From the NCBI GenBank assembly GCA_035515235.1, contig DATJBS010000029.1, positions 1 through 61,945 on the forward strand: 61,945 nt of DNA. Direction: 5' to 3'. The notes beneath the pieces are model-generated. The model worked only from the letters and a program-made list of their open reading frames with translations, was not told the DNA's origin and ran no database searches. The translations under genes were made by a program, and so were the position numbers. This document shows, piece by piece, positions 34,225 through 42,104 of the stretch; the stretch's first letter is position 1; each line of letters opens with the position of its first letter. This DNA is from JAMLHH01 sp035515235 (lineage in GTDB: Bacteria; Bacteroidota; Bacteroidia; Chitinophagales; JADIYW01).

Positions 34225-34674
34225 ATGAATCTCAAACAAAAAATATATCAACAGTATCAACAAGAAGTACAAGATAAAATTGATGCTTTTAGGAAGATGA
34301 TTCTTGCTTTGACGGAAGATTCTAGAAATGATGCCAAAGGTTCTGCTGGAGATAAACATGAAACAGCTTTGTCGATGATGCATATTGAACAAGAAAGACT
34401 CAACAGAAAAATTTCTGAATATCTCGACCAAAAAGCCATTTTAGATAAAATCAATCCAACCATAATTTCTAGGAAAGTCATATTGGGAAGCTTAGTAAAA
34501 GCTAATGGCATGTTGTTCTTTATTTCTACTGCCCTACCCAAAACATCTATTGACAATAAAAATATCTTTGCTGTTTCTCCACAATCTCCTTTAGGAAGTC
34601 AACTCATGGGAAAGGAAATAGGAAATGAATTTGTAGTGAATGGGGCAAAATATTCAGTAGAATCTATTGAATAG
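34225..34674 (+). CDS. GreA/GreB-like C-terminal domain protein
   Basis: The 149-residue protein has an N-terminal alpha-helical hairpin (about 5-75, with ALTEDSRNDAKGSAGDKHET) and a C-terminal FKBP-like domain whose SPLGSQLMGKEIGNEF (about 124-139) parallels the SPIGxxLxGKxxGD segment of GreA/GreB. Bacteroidota homologues are often labelled '3-oxoacyl-ACP synthase', which the sequence does not support. It may act at the RNA polymerase secondary channel, perhaps as an inhibitor or antipause factor; this is inference. Acidic tip residues are present in the loop (TEDSRND). Confidence 0.7.
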   Translation: MNLKQKIYQQYQQEVQDKIDAFRKMILALTEDSRNDAKGSAGDKHETALSMMHIEQERLNRKISEYLDQKAILDKINPTIISRKVILGSLVKANGMLFFISTALPKTSIDNKNIFAVSPQSPLGSQLMGKEIGNEFVVNGAKYSVESIE

Positions 34675-34967
34675 TATCGCTAAATAGAGTACAAATCATA
34701 ACAAAATCTGAATTAGAGATATCTTAAAGATTTATTGCAAAGTAATGAGCAGATTTAACTCCATTAGAATCCACTGAATTCTAAAAGATGTCACTTTGCG
34801 ATTGAGTATACCAATAAGATTGAATTCAATTTATCATCGAAAATCCAACGACGTGTTTTGGCGTAGCGCTGAATTACCTTTGAAAAATGATTACAGCTGT
34901 TGTTTAAATTAATTTAAACACAACTTTTAAATTCATATCAAAAGAAATCAACGCAAAATAAATAAAC
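34675..34967. other. 293-bp gap before the VWA gene, with promoter-like box
   Basis: TACCTTTG at 34875-34882 matches the -7 consensus but lacks a -33 at normal spacing. A perfect palindrome follows at 34901-34920 (separate entry). Otherwise the gap has no open frame or RNA gene that could be supported. Confidence 0.3.
34901..34920. repeat. Perfect 20-bp palindrome upstream of the VWA gene
   Basis: TGTTTAAATTAATTTAAACA is a perfect 20-bp palindrome 47 bp before the ATG and 18 bp after a TACCTTTG box. It could be an operator or an mRNA hairpin in the leader. Confidence 0.5.
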
Positions 34968-35615
34968 ATGGAAAAGAAACATCAAGTACACAATCTCATT
35001 ATTTTAGATGAAAGCGGTTCAATGGAATCCATTAAAAAGACTATTATCCAAGGTTTTAATGAAATAGTACAAACTGTAAAAGGAATTGAAAAAGAATTTC
35101 CTGAACAAGAGCATTTTATTTCTTTATTGACTTTTAATGGCCTGGGTCAAAAGCTTTTACACTTTATGAATCCTGCAAGCCAATTAGAACAAATTGATGA
35201 CAGAAGATACCAACCTTCCTCATTGACACCATTATACGATGCTATTGGATTTAGTATCAATAAACTCAAACAGGCATTAGAAGGTCAAAAGGATTATAAT
35301 GTACTAGTAACTATACTGACTGACGGTGAAGAAAATAATTCCAAAGAATTTTCAGGAAAGGACATTAAGAAAATCGTTGAAGATCTTAAATTGAATCGTT
35401 GGACTTTTACATACATTGGAGCTGACCACGATGTAGAAAAAATAGCATTTTCACTTTCAATTACCAACACTATGACCTTCACTAAAAATGAAGGTGATAT
35501 GGAAAGAATGTTCTCTGAAGAAAAATTAGCACGTTCAAACTATAGTTCAAAAATACGTTTGAATGAAGAAACTACTCATGACTTTTATAACTTTAAGAAG
35601 CCCGAAAAGAAATAA
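34968..35615 (+). CDS. VWA domain protein with intact MIDAS
   Basis: The 215-residue cytoplasmic protein is a single von Willebrand A domain. The MIDAS residues are present: DESGSM (14-19), the Thr in SSLTPLYDAIG and the Asp in TDGEENNS. A divalent metal and a protein partner are expected. No MoxR ATPase or other usual VWA partner is adjacent. The C-terminal tail (HDFYNFKKPEKK) is basic. Related small VWA proteins occur in tellurium-resistance and phage-defence contexts, but nothing here supports either role. Confidence 0.85.
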   Translation: MEKKHQVHNLIILDESGSMESIKKTIIQGFNEIVQTVKGIEKEFPEQEHFISLLTFNGLGQKLLHFMNPASQLEQIDDRRYQPSSLTPLYDAIGFSINKLKQALEGQKDYNVLVTILTDGEENNSKEFSGKDIKKIVEDLKLNRWTFTYIGADHDVEKIAFSLSITNTMTFTKNEGDMERMFSEEKLARSNYSSKIRLNEETTHDFYNFKKPEKK

Positions 35616-35768
35616 TATAAATACTCATGCTTCATCTAAATGGCATTTGGTCTTTATTCATTCGTCAATAATAGAAAAGTAATACAACTTATGAGGTTTT
35701 AGTGGAACTTTATGCTACGTTAGCAATTTAAAATAATTAGACCTATAGACTTCATTCAATACAACTCT

Positions 35769-36263
35769 ATGAACAATAATGACATATTCAGAAGACTTCG
35801 TTACCTATTTAATTTTAACGATTCTAAAATCATTGAAGTTTTTAAATTGACGGATTCCATAGTTAGTGAAACTGAGGTAACTGATTGGCTAAAAAAGGAT
35901 GAAGACCCAGAAATAAATGAAATGACAGACCAAGAACTTGCTGCATTTTTGAATGGGTTAATTATAGAAAATAGAGGAAAAAGAGAAGGTCCACTTCCAG
36001 AAGCAGAAAAGGAATTGAGCAATAATATGATTCTAAAAAAACTAAAAACTGCTTTAGATTTAAAAACAGATGATATTCTAGATTTATTCGAACTCATCGA
36101 TAAGAAAATCAGCAAACACGAATTGAGTGCTTTTTTCCGTAGTCCAGATCATTCAGCATACCGTCCTTTTATGGATCAATACCTCCGAAACTTTTTGAAT
36201 GCACTGCAAACAAAAAGCAAAAAGACGTATTACGAGAATAAATCCAACACTACATCTTCATGA
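35769..36263 (+). CDS. DUF1456 family protein (YehS-like)
   Basis: The 164-residue protein has two copies of the DUF1456 helical repeat (about 1-70 and 82-150). Each begins with an NxxLRxLRYLF/ILKKLKTALDL-type helix and continues with VTDWLKKDEDP or LSAFFRSPDH. That is the full YehS architecture. Function is unknown; it is probably cytoplasmic and possibly nucleic-acid associated. Its stop overlaps the next start by 4 bp (ATGA), so the small membrane protein that follows is translationally coupled. Confidence 0.85.
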   Translation: MNNNDIFRRLRYLFNFNDSKIIEVFKLTDSIVSETEVTDWLKKDEDPEINEMTDQELAAFLNGLIIENRGKREGPLPEAEKELSNNMILKKLKTALDLKTDDILDLFELIDKKISKHELSAFFRSPDHSAYRPFMDQYLRNFLNALQTKSKKTYYENKSNTTSS

Positions 36264-36682
36264 GAGACACGATGCTAATTCTTCATTTTATCGGTTTAGC
36301 TATGGGCGTAGGAACTGCTTTCGCTCATGCATTCTTAGGAGCAGCCACATCTAAAATGCCTAGTGAAGAAGCTACAAAATTCAACCTAAATACACTAGCT
36401 CTTAGTCGAATGGGAAATATCGGATTGGTTTTGTTAATTGTTTCAGGTATCTATCTTCTTCTTCCATATTGGAATTCGATATTATCGCTTTCTTTTTTAA
36501 TGCTGAAATTAGTACTTGTAGTTGTACTCACTATTTTAATTGGAATGATCAGCATACTCGGTCAAAAAGCGTTGAAAAGTCATCAGCCAGAAATACAATT
36601 TAATCAAATGGAATTGTTGGGTAAGATAGCATTGACAGTTTCTATTGCAATAGTAATTGTTGCAGTGCGAGTATTTCATTAA
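36260..36682 (+). CDS. Four-helix membrane protein of unknown function
   Basis: The 140-residue protein has four predicted transmembrane helices (about 5-25, 48-68, 73-98, 117-138). HFIGLAMGVGTAFAHAFLGA in helix 1 places two histidines in the membrane. The overall plan resembles DUF2269-type or CopD-like small membrane proteins, where such histidines can bind haem or metal, but the match is by topology only. Translationally coupled to the DUF1456 gene. Confidence 0.6.
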   Translation: MRDTMLILHFIGLAMGVGTAFAHAFLGAATSKMPSEEATKFNLNTLALSRMGNIGLVLLIVSGIYLLLPYWNSILSLSFLMLKLVLVVVLTILIGMISILGQKALKSHQPEIQFNQMELLGKIALTVSIAIVIVAVRVFH

Positions 36683-36732
36683 AACTATTCATGATAAAAA
36701 TGAGCCTCTTTTCTTTTTGAGTTAATCTCACC

Positions 36733-37479
36733 ATGCATCCACAAATTTTTAAATTCAAAACGGATATTTCTACAATAGATATTCCTACGAAACTCAACAA
36801 TCCATTTGGAACATATCTTCCAGAGATTGCACGAGTAGCGACTGAAGAATTTCAAGAATTCATTTTGGAAGAATTTGAGAAGTGGAACTATGATTTTAAT
36901 AATAGGAAAGGGAAAATGTGGGGTGTACTTGTCGTTCAATTAGATGACGAGACTTATGGTTACTTGGGCACAGTGTCAGGAAAACTACCAGAAAATATAG
37001 AATGTGATTTCTTAATTCCTTCAGTATTTGATGTTTCCACTGGAGATTATTTTATTAATAAAGGCATGACAGAATTGACAGAGATTGGAAATGAAATAAA
37101 AAACACGAATTGTCCAATTGAAACTAATTCACTCCAACAAGAACGCAAACAAAAATCTATTGCTTTACAACAACGACTTTTTGAAAACTACCATTTCTTA
37201 AATCTATCCGGTAAAGAAAAAAATCTACTAGAAATTTTCACAAACTCCTCATTAGGAAATCCTCCATCCGCAGCAGGCGAATGTGCAGCACCTAAATTAT
37301 TACAATATGCTTTTAGACACTCTTTAAAGCCGATTGCACTGACGGAGTTTTGGTGGGGAAGCTCTATTGTCAATAAAGAGAAAGAACACGCAGTCCACTA
37401 CCCTGCTTGCAAAGATAGATGTCGGCCAATTTTGGAATACATGCTAGAAGATGTTGATTTATATAACAATCGCAATTAG
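36733..37479 (+). CDS. Stand-alone N-terminal domain of a large RluA-family pseudouridine synthase
   Basis: The 248-residue protein matches the N-terminal half of the about 550-residue RluA-type synthases found in Bacteroidota and gamma-proteobacteria: FGYLGTVSGKLP-like start, then PSAAGECAAPKLLQYAF, EFWWGSS and HYPACKDRCRPILEYML near the end. The catalytic RluA domain (RLDxxTSG) is absent, and the next 80 bp and the following gene do not encode it. The cysteines in GECAAPK and CKDRC could bind a metal. It is either a genuine single-domain relative or a truncated gene. Confidence 0.65.
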   Translation: MHPQIFKFKTDISTIDIPTKLNNPFGTYLPEIARVATEEFQEFILEEFEKWNYDFNNRKGKMWGVLVVQLDDETYGYLGTVSGKLPENIECDFLIPSVFDVSTGDYFINKGMTELTEIGNEIKNTNCPIETNSLQQERKQKSIALQQRLFENYHFLNLSGKEKNLLEIFTNSSLGNPPSAAGECAAPKLLQYAFRHSLKPIALTEFWWGSSIVNKEKEHAVHYPACKDRCRPILEYMLEDVDLYNNRN

Positions 37480-37559
37480 AAAAGAAATCCCATAAAAAGA
37501 GAATAAAATAGAAATTCTAAAAACTATTTTATGCAAAATAGACTTATTACAATAAATAT

Positions 37560-38330
37560 ATGCTTCGTATTTATTACATAGCAATACTCAATTTCCTAGG
37601 AATCAGTCATTCTCCTGCTCAAGAAGCCCAATACGTCAATTATATAGAGTTGTCTCAAGAGTTTGTCTATGCTGTCAAAACAGATCAAGATGCAACAAAA
37701 TACATCATCAGTTTTGCAAGAGCTGACGAAAATATTATAGTGCAACAATTGAGTACAGATGAAAACAAAAAAGCATTTTTCATCAATCTATATAATGCTT
37801 ATACTCAATATATTTTAAAGAGAAATCCAGAAAAATATAAAAACAGAAATGATTTCTTCAAAGCTGACCAAATCAATTTTGCAAGTCATCAGATCAGTTT
37901 AGATAAAATAGAACATGGATTTCTTCGACGCTCTCGAATAAAATGGAGTTTAGGATATTTGGGTAAATTATTTCCAGGAAAACTAGAGAGGAAATTTAGA
38001 GTCAAAAATATAGATTACCGAATTCATTTCACTTTAAACTGTGGTGCTGCAAGTTGTCCTGCTATAGCTTTTTATGATCCAAAGAATATTGATCAACAAT
38101 TGGATTTAGCTACACAAGTTTATTTAAAAGCTGAAGCAGATTATAACAAAGAAGAAAACACACTATTATTACCTATACTCATGAGTTGGTTTAGAGGAGA
38201 TTTCGGAGGAAAGAAAAACATTTTAAAAATCTGTCGAGGATTGAATATCCTGCCTTCTGATATTCAACCTATTATAAAGTACAAACCATATAATTGGGAA
38301 TTATACCTTAATAATTACAAAGATTTTTAA
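37560..38330 (+). CDS. Exported DUF547 protein
   Basis: The 256-residue protein has a short signal-like N-terminus (YYIAILNFLGISHSPAQ) and a DUF547 domain. FFINLYNAYTQYIL (about 74-87), LDKIEHGFLR and LNCGAASCPAI (about 159-169, with two conserved cysteines) lead into a MSWFRGDFGG segment. The fold resembles papain-like transglutaminases, with a Cys in the LNCGAxSCP motif as possible nucleophile, but activity is unproven. Likely periplasmic. Nothing nearby suggests a specific partner. Confidence 0.82.
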   Translation: MLRIYYIAILNFLGISHSPAQEAQYVNYIELSQEFVYAVKTDQDATKYIISFARADENIIVQQLSTDENKKAFFINLYNAYTQYILKRNPEKYKNRNDFFKADQINFASHQISLDKIEHGFLRRSRIKWSLGYLGKLFPGKLERKFRVKNIDYRIHFTLNCGAASCPAIAFYDPKNIDQQLDLATQVYLKAEADYNKEENTLLLPILMSWFRGDFGGKKNILKICRGLNILPSDIQPIIKYKPYNWELYLNNYKDF

Positions 38331-38561
38331 TTCATTTTTAAAGTAGCTAGAAAAAGGTTATATCTCAAAAACAAAATTCATTTTATACTTCTTCCTATTG
38401 AAATGACAATCAACAGTTGTCAGTATTTATGTATATATAAATATACCAGAATCGGAATTAATAAAATACAAAATTATTTCGAGAATCTTTCATTTCACGC
38501 TTCAAATCGTATATTAATTTATCATAAAAATATAGGCTTAAAGTTAATTCTAACTTAATTC

Positions 38562-38575
38562 GGACATGTAAGTCC
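38562..38575. promoter_or_regulatory. Putative Rrf2/NsrR-type operator upstream of its own gene
   Basis: GGACATGTAAGTCC is a dyad with perfect GGAC/GTCC arms and a 6-bp centre. It covers the -33 position relative to the TAAATTTG box (38592-38599) of the Rrf2 gene, which fits autorepression. A related GGAC-N6-ATCC site lies before nirK. The remaining upstream gap (38331-38561) is AT-rich and shows nothing else. Confidence 0.6.
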
Positions 38576-38591
38576 AATTAGTAAATAGTGT

Positions 38592-38599
38592 TAAATTTG
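38592..38599 (+). promoter_or_regulatory. Rrf2 gene -7 box
   Basis: TAAATTTG matches TAnnTTTG exactly and gives a leader of about 15 nt. No TTTG is found at -33; that position is occupied by the GGAC dyad. Confidence 0.5.
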
Positions 38600-38617
38600 T
38601 ATTGAATTAGTGAGGCA

Positions 38618-39055
38618 ATGTTTTTAACTAAAGGAAGCGAATACGGAATCAAAGCAGCAATATTTATTGCTAGCAAATCAGCAGAAGGGCATCGTGTAAA
38701 TGTCAACGAGATAGCAGCTGCAATCAACTCTCCTATAGCATACACTGCTAAAATAATGCAAAAGCTAGTGAAAGGAAATATCATAGAATCTACTAGAGGT
38801 GCACAAGGTGGTTTTGAGATGATTCCTGAAAAAATAAAAGGAATTAATTTATTTCAAATTATAAAATCTATAGATGGAAATGAAATAGAAAAGAAATGTG
38901 TTTTAGGTTTGGATAGATGTTCTTCTGCCAATCCTTGCCCTTTTCACCATAAATATATTTCTATTCGTGAAAACACAATTACCTCACTCAAGAACACCAA
39001 TATTGATGAGCTAGCTACTAGACTAGACAACAAATTCAGTGTTTTAATTAACTAA
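38618..39055 (+). CDS. Rrf2-family regulator, NsrR-like
   Basis: The 145-residue regulator has a winged helix (EYGIKAAIFIA, then VNVNEIAAAINSPIAYTAKIMQKL) and three cysteines at Cys94, Cys101 and Cys107 (KKCVLGLDRCSSANPCPFH). This is the spacing used to ligate an iron-sulfur cluster in NsrR and IscR. NsrR senses NO and represses denitrification and NO-detoxification genes. Placement immediately upstream of nirK on the same strand (94-bp gap) with shared operator-like sites supports control of nitrite reduction. IscR-type function is less likely because no isc or suf genes are present. Confidence 0.88.
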   Translation: MFLTKGSEYGIKAAIFIASKSAEGHRVNVNEIAAAINSPIAYTAKIMQKLVKGNIIESTRGAQGGFEMIPEKIKGINLFQIIKSIDGNEIEKKCVLGLDRCSSANPCPFHHKYISIRENTITSLKNTNIDELATRLDNKFSVLIN

Positions 39056-39104
39056 TTAACAATTTTTACATATCTTTTAACGGTTTAGAACCACTTTTAA
39101 ATTC

Positions 39105-39118
39105 GGACTTTATTATCC
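39105..39118. promoter_or_regulatory. Putative Rrf2/NsrR-type operator upstream of nirK
   Basis: ATTCGGAC, 6 bp and ATCC repeat the left arm and geometry of the site at 38562-38575 (shared ATTCGGAC). The right arm is one base off. It lies 31 bp before the nirK ATG. No clear TAnnTTTG follows, so the promoter itself is uncertain. Confidence 0.5.
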
Positions 39119-39149
39119 TAAATCTTTTTTCCACAATCAAAAAACAACT

Positions 39150-40583
39150 ATGAAAGCGAAAAGTTTAATTATTATTGCAAGTATGGTTTTATTTGCACTG
39201 AGTTGCAAAAGCAAGCCAGAAGGTTATGAAAGCATAAAAAATGCTGACATGACAATAGATGGTCAAATGGTAGCAGAATTAACTTCTCCTCCTTTTGTAC
39301 CAAAACCAATCGGTAACAGACCTGCCAAAAAATTAATCGTTGATATGGAAATCATCGAAGAAGAAGGCGAGTTAGCAAATGGAGTAAAATATGTATTCTG
39401 GACTTTCGGAGGTTCAGTACCAGGAAGTTTCATCCGTACAAGAGTAGGAGATGAAATCGAATTTACTTTGAAAAATCACCCAGATAACAAACTACCACAT
39501 AATATTGACTTACACGCTGTAACTGGTCCTGGTGGTGGTGCTTCATCTTCATTTGTAGCTCCAGGTCATGAAATTACTTTCTCTTTTAAAGTATTGAATC
39601 CAGGTTTATTTGTTTACCACTGTGCTACTGCACCGGTTGGGATGCACATTGCTAACGGTATGTATGGTTTGATTTTAGTTGAGCCAGCAGGTGGATTACC
39701 TCCTGTAGATAAAGAATACTACGTGATGCAAGGTGATTTCTATACTAAAGGAAAACACGGTGAAACAGGTTTACAACCATTTGACATGCAGAAAGCTGTT
39801 GATGAAAATGCTGACTATGTAGTATTTAATGGTAGCGTAAACGGATTAATTGATGAAAATGCATTAACTGCAAAAGTTGGAGAAACTGTGAGACTTTTTG
39901 TAGGTAACGGTGGTCCAAACTTAGTATCTTCTTTCCACGTGATTGGTGAAATATTTGACCGTGTTCACGTAGAAGGTGGAGATTTAATCAATAAAAATAT
40001 CCAAACAACTTTAATCCCAGCAGGTGGAGCTGTAATCGTCGACTTCAAAGTAGATGTACCAGGTACATTGATCCTTGTAGACCACTCTATCTTTAGAGCA
40101 TTTAACAAAGGTGCATTAGGTATGCTAAATGTGGAAGGCCCTAAAAACAAGAAAATTTACAGTGGAGTTCAGTTAGAAGGTATCTATCAGCCAGAGGGTG
40201 GAACTATCCAAACTATGCCAGAAGCTAATAAAGAAGCAGAAAAACCAGTTCAAAGAACTTTAGCTGAAAGAGTGAAATTAGGTAAAGCAATTTATACTAC
40301 TACTTGTTTCGCTTGTCACCAAAATAATGGAGAAGGATTACCAAACGCATTCCCTCCTTTAGCAAAATCTGACTTCCTTAAAAATGACATGAGTAAAGTT
40401 ATTGACGTGATTCTTAAAGGAGCATCTGGACCAATGACTGTCAACGGAGTTAAATACGACGGTGTGATGCCAGCTCAAAGATTGAGTGACGAAGATGTTG
40501 CTAACGTACTTTCTTATATCTACGGATCTTGGGGGAATGGTGGCAAAGAAGTTACTCCTGAAATGGTCAGTAAAAGAAGATAA
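39150..40583 (+). CDS. nirK: Copper nitrite reductase fused to cytochrome c (lipoprotein)
   Basis: The 477-residue NirK reduces nitrite to NO. Two cupredoxin domains carry type 1 copper ligands His117, Cys158, His166 and Met171, and type 2 ligands His122, His157 and His312. Catalytic Asp120 and His263 are present. A C-terminal class I cytochrome c domain (about 370-462) has CFACH (386-390) and a probable axial Met440 (GVMPAQRL). The fusion lets the enzyme take electrons directly through its own haem. The signal ends in a lipobox (FALSC, Cys19), so it is probably anchored in the periplasm. Haem attachment needs Ccm proteins (ccmEF at 22-25 kb). It heads nirK-nirV-sco-porin. Confidence 0.97.
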   Translation: MKAKSLIIIASMVLFALSCKSKPEGYESIKNADMTIDGQMVAELTSPPFVPKPIGNRPAKKLIVDMEIIEEEGELANGVKYVFWTFGGSVPGSFIRTRVGDEIEFTLKNHPDNKLPHNIDLHAVTGPGGGASSSFVAPGHEITFSFKVLNPGLFVYHCATAPVGMHIANGMYGLILVEPAGGLPPVDKEYYVMQGDFYTKGKHGETGLQPFDMQKAVDENADYVVFNGSVNGLIDENALTAKVGETVRLFVGNGGPNLVSSFHVIGEIFDRVHVEGGDLINKNIQTTLIPAGGAVIVDFKVDVPGTLILVDHSIFRAFNKGALGMLNVEGPKNKKIYSGVQLEGIYQPEGGTIQTMPEANKEAEKPVQRTLAERVKLGKAIYTTTCFACHQNNGEGLPNAFPPLAKSDFLKNDMSKVIDVILKGASGPMTVNGVKYDGVMPAQRLSDEDVANVLSYIYGSWGNGGKEVTPEMVSKRR

Positions 40584-40607
40584 ATTTTAGACTATAAATA
40601 ATAAATT

Positions 40608-41447
40608 ATGTTTCGTTTCAGTTTTTATATATCCTTGGTTGTATCTCTTATGATAATATCTTGTACCCCTAAACAAGAGGATCAAAAGATTGTAGAAACT
40701 GAGACGAATTATAGTCATATTGACATACAGTCTTTTGACTACACAGAAAAAAAAGTGTTAGTTGCAAGTGGGACTTATATTCCTCTCTATGGATCTGACT
40801 CACAAAAAGTAGATGTCGAACAATTTTATATGGATGTATATCCTGTAACTAATGAACAATATTTAGCTTTTGTAAAAGCAAATCCTCAGTGGCAAAAATC
40901 CAGTGTCAAAAAAATCTTCGCTAATGATAATTATTTAAAACATTGGAAAAATGACACCACTTTAGGAGATGAAATGTTACCTAACTCTCCTATCACAAAT
41001 ATATCTTGGTTTGCAGCCAATGCATATTGTGAAAGTACTGGTAGCAGACTTCCTACTCTAGACGAATGGGAATATGTAGCAATGGCTGACCCTACTGAAA
41101 TAGATGCTCGATATAAAGAAAAATACAATCAATACATTTTAGATTGGTATGAACAACAAAGTACTTATCTCCATGAAATTGGTAATACCTACAAAAACTA
41201 TTGGGGAATTTATGACATGCACGGTTTAGTCTGGGAATGGGTGTACGATTACAGTTCAGTATTACTTAGTGGTGAAAATCGCGGTAATTCTGGTAATGAT
41301 ACCGACCTGTTTTGTGGAAGTGGATCACTTGGCGCAAATGACTTAATGAATTATGCAGCATTCATGAGATATGCTTTCAGAGGAAGTTTAAAAGCAAATT
41401 ATAATGTGCGAAACTTAGGTTTCCGTACTGTAAAAGATAAAATTTAA
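40608..41447 (+). CDS. nirV: NirV-like SUMF1-domain lipoprotein
   Basis: The 279-residue protein has a lipobox (MIISC, Cys19) and a formylglycine-generating-enzyme-like (SUMF1) fold: VDVEQFYMDVYPVTNEQYLA, SRLPTLDEWEYVA and the C-terminal FRGSLKANYNVRNLGFR. The catalytic cysteines of true FGE near the C-terminus are missing, so it should not make formylglycine. A SUMF1 protein directly downstream of nirK is the standard place of NirV in other denitrifiers, where its role is unclear. It follows nirK by 24 bp and precedes the SCO gene by 4 bp, so a shared transcript is near certain. Confidence 0.88.
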   Translation: MFRFSFYISLVVSLMIISCTPKQEDQKIVETETNYSHIDIQSFDYTEKKVLVASGTYIPLYGSDSQKVDVEQFYMDVYPVTNEQYLAFVKANPQWQKSSVKKIFANDNYLKHWKNDTTLGDEMLPNSPITNISWFAANAYCESTGSRLPTLDEWEYVAMADPTEIDARYKEKYNQYILDWYEQQSTYLHEIGNTYKNYWGIYDMHGLVWEWVYDYSSVLLSGENRGNSGNDTDLFCGSGSLGANDLMNYAAFMRYAFRGSLKANYNVRNLGFRTVKDKI

Positions 41448-41451
41448 AAGC

Positions 41452-42060
41452 ATGAAAACTTATATCAAATTTATATTCAGTACATTTTTGATTTCAATGT
41501 TATTTTTACAATCCTGTAATAACAATGAACAAAACAAAGAACAAGCTTTGCCTACTGCTTCTGATGAAGAAAGTATTTTCAACCTCACTACTAAATGGAG
41601 AACTGAGGAAGGCAAAGAAATCATGCTTCAAGACCTCAAAGGTAAAACATTGGTAGTAGTGATGATTTACACCGCTTGTAGAGCTGCGTGTCCGAGATTA
41701 GTGGCAGACATGAAAAGCATAGCAGTGCAAATACCAAAAGACTTAAAAGATAATATTCAATATGTTCTCATAAGTATTGATCCTACTACAGATACTCCAG
41801 AGGTATTAAAAGAATTTGCCATCACAAATTTGATGGACGATGAAGAGTGGACTTTTTTACAAGGAGACGATAAAAGCGTAAGAGAATTTGCAAACGTACT
41901 TGCAGTAAAATACAAAAGAATAGATCCTATTGATTTTTCACATTCTAATATCATCAGCGTATTTGACCCTCAAGGTAATCTTGTACACCAACAAGAAGGA
42001 TTAGGCGTAGATAATAAAGAAACGATAGAATCTATCATCCAAACTTCCAAAGGAATGTAG
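41452..42060 (+). CDS. SCO1/SenC-family copper chaperone (lipoprotein)
   Basis: The 202-residue SCO protein has a lipobox (FLQSC, Cys22) and a thioredoxin fold with the copper motif TACRAACP (Cys76 and Cys80) plus the third ligand His164 (DFSHSNII). SCO proteins deliver copper or reduce cysteines at cuproenzymes, classically the CuA site of oxidases. No oxidase or nosZ gene is in the window, and the gene is 4 bp after nirV. Its likely client here is NirK, which is inference from position. Confidence 0.93.
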   Translation: MKTYIKFIFSTFLISMLFLQSCNNNEQNKEQALPTASDEESIFNLTTKWRTEEGKEIMLQDLKGKTLVVVMIYTACRAACPRLVADMKSIAVQIPKDLKDNIQYVLISIDPTTDTPEVLKEFAITNLMDDEEWTFLQGDDKSVREFANVLAVKYKRIDPIDFSHSNIISVFDPQGNLVHQQEGLGVDNKETIESIIQTSKGM

Positions 42061-42104
42061 AACAATACATAAAACTTTTTCCAAACAGAACTTAAATCAA
42101 GATT

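Noticed and set aside
34225..34674. 3-oxoacyl-ACP synthase, the label commonly given to this family
   Set aside because: The protein is 149 residues and has neither a thiolase fold nor Cys-His-His catalytic residues. The C-terminal SPLGSQLMGKE segment fits the GreA/GreB class instead.
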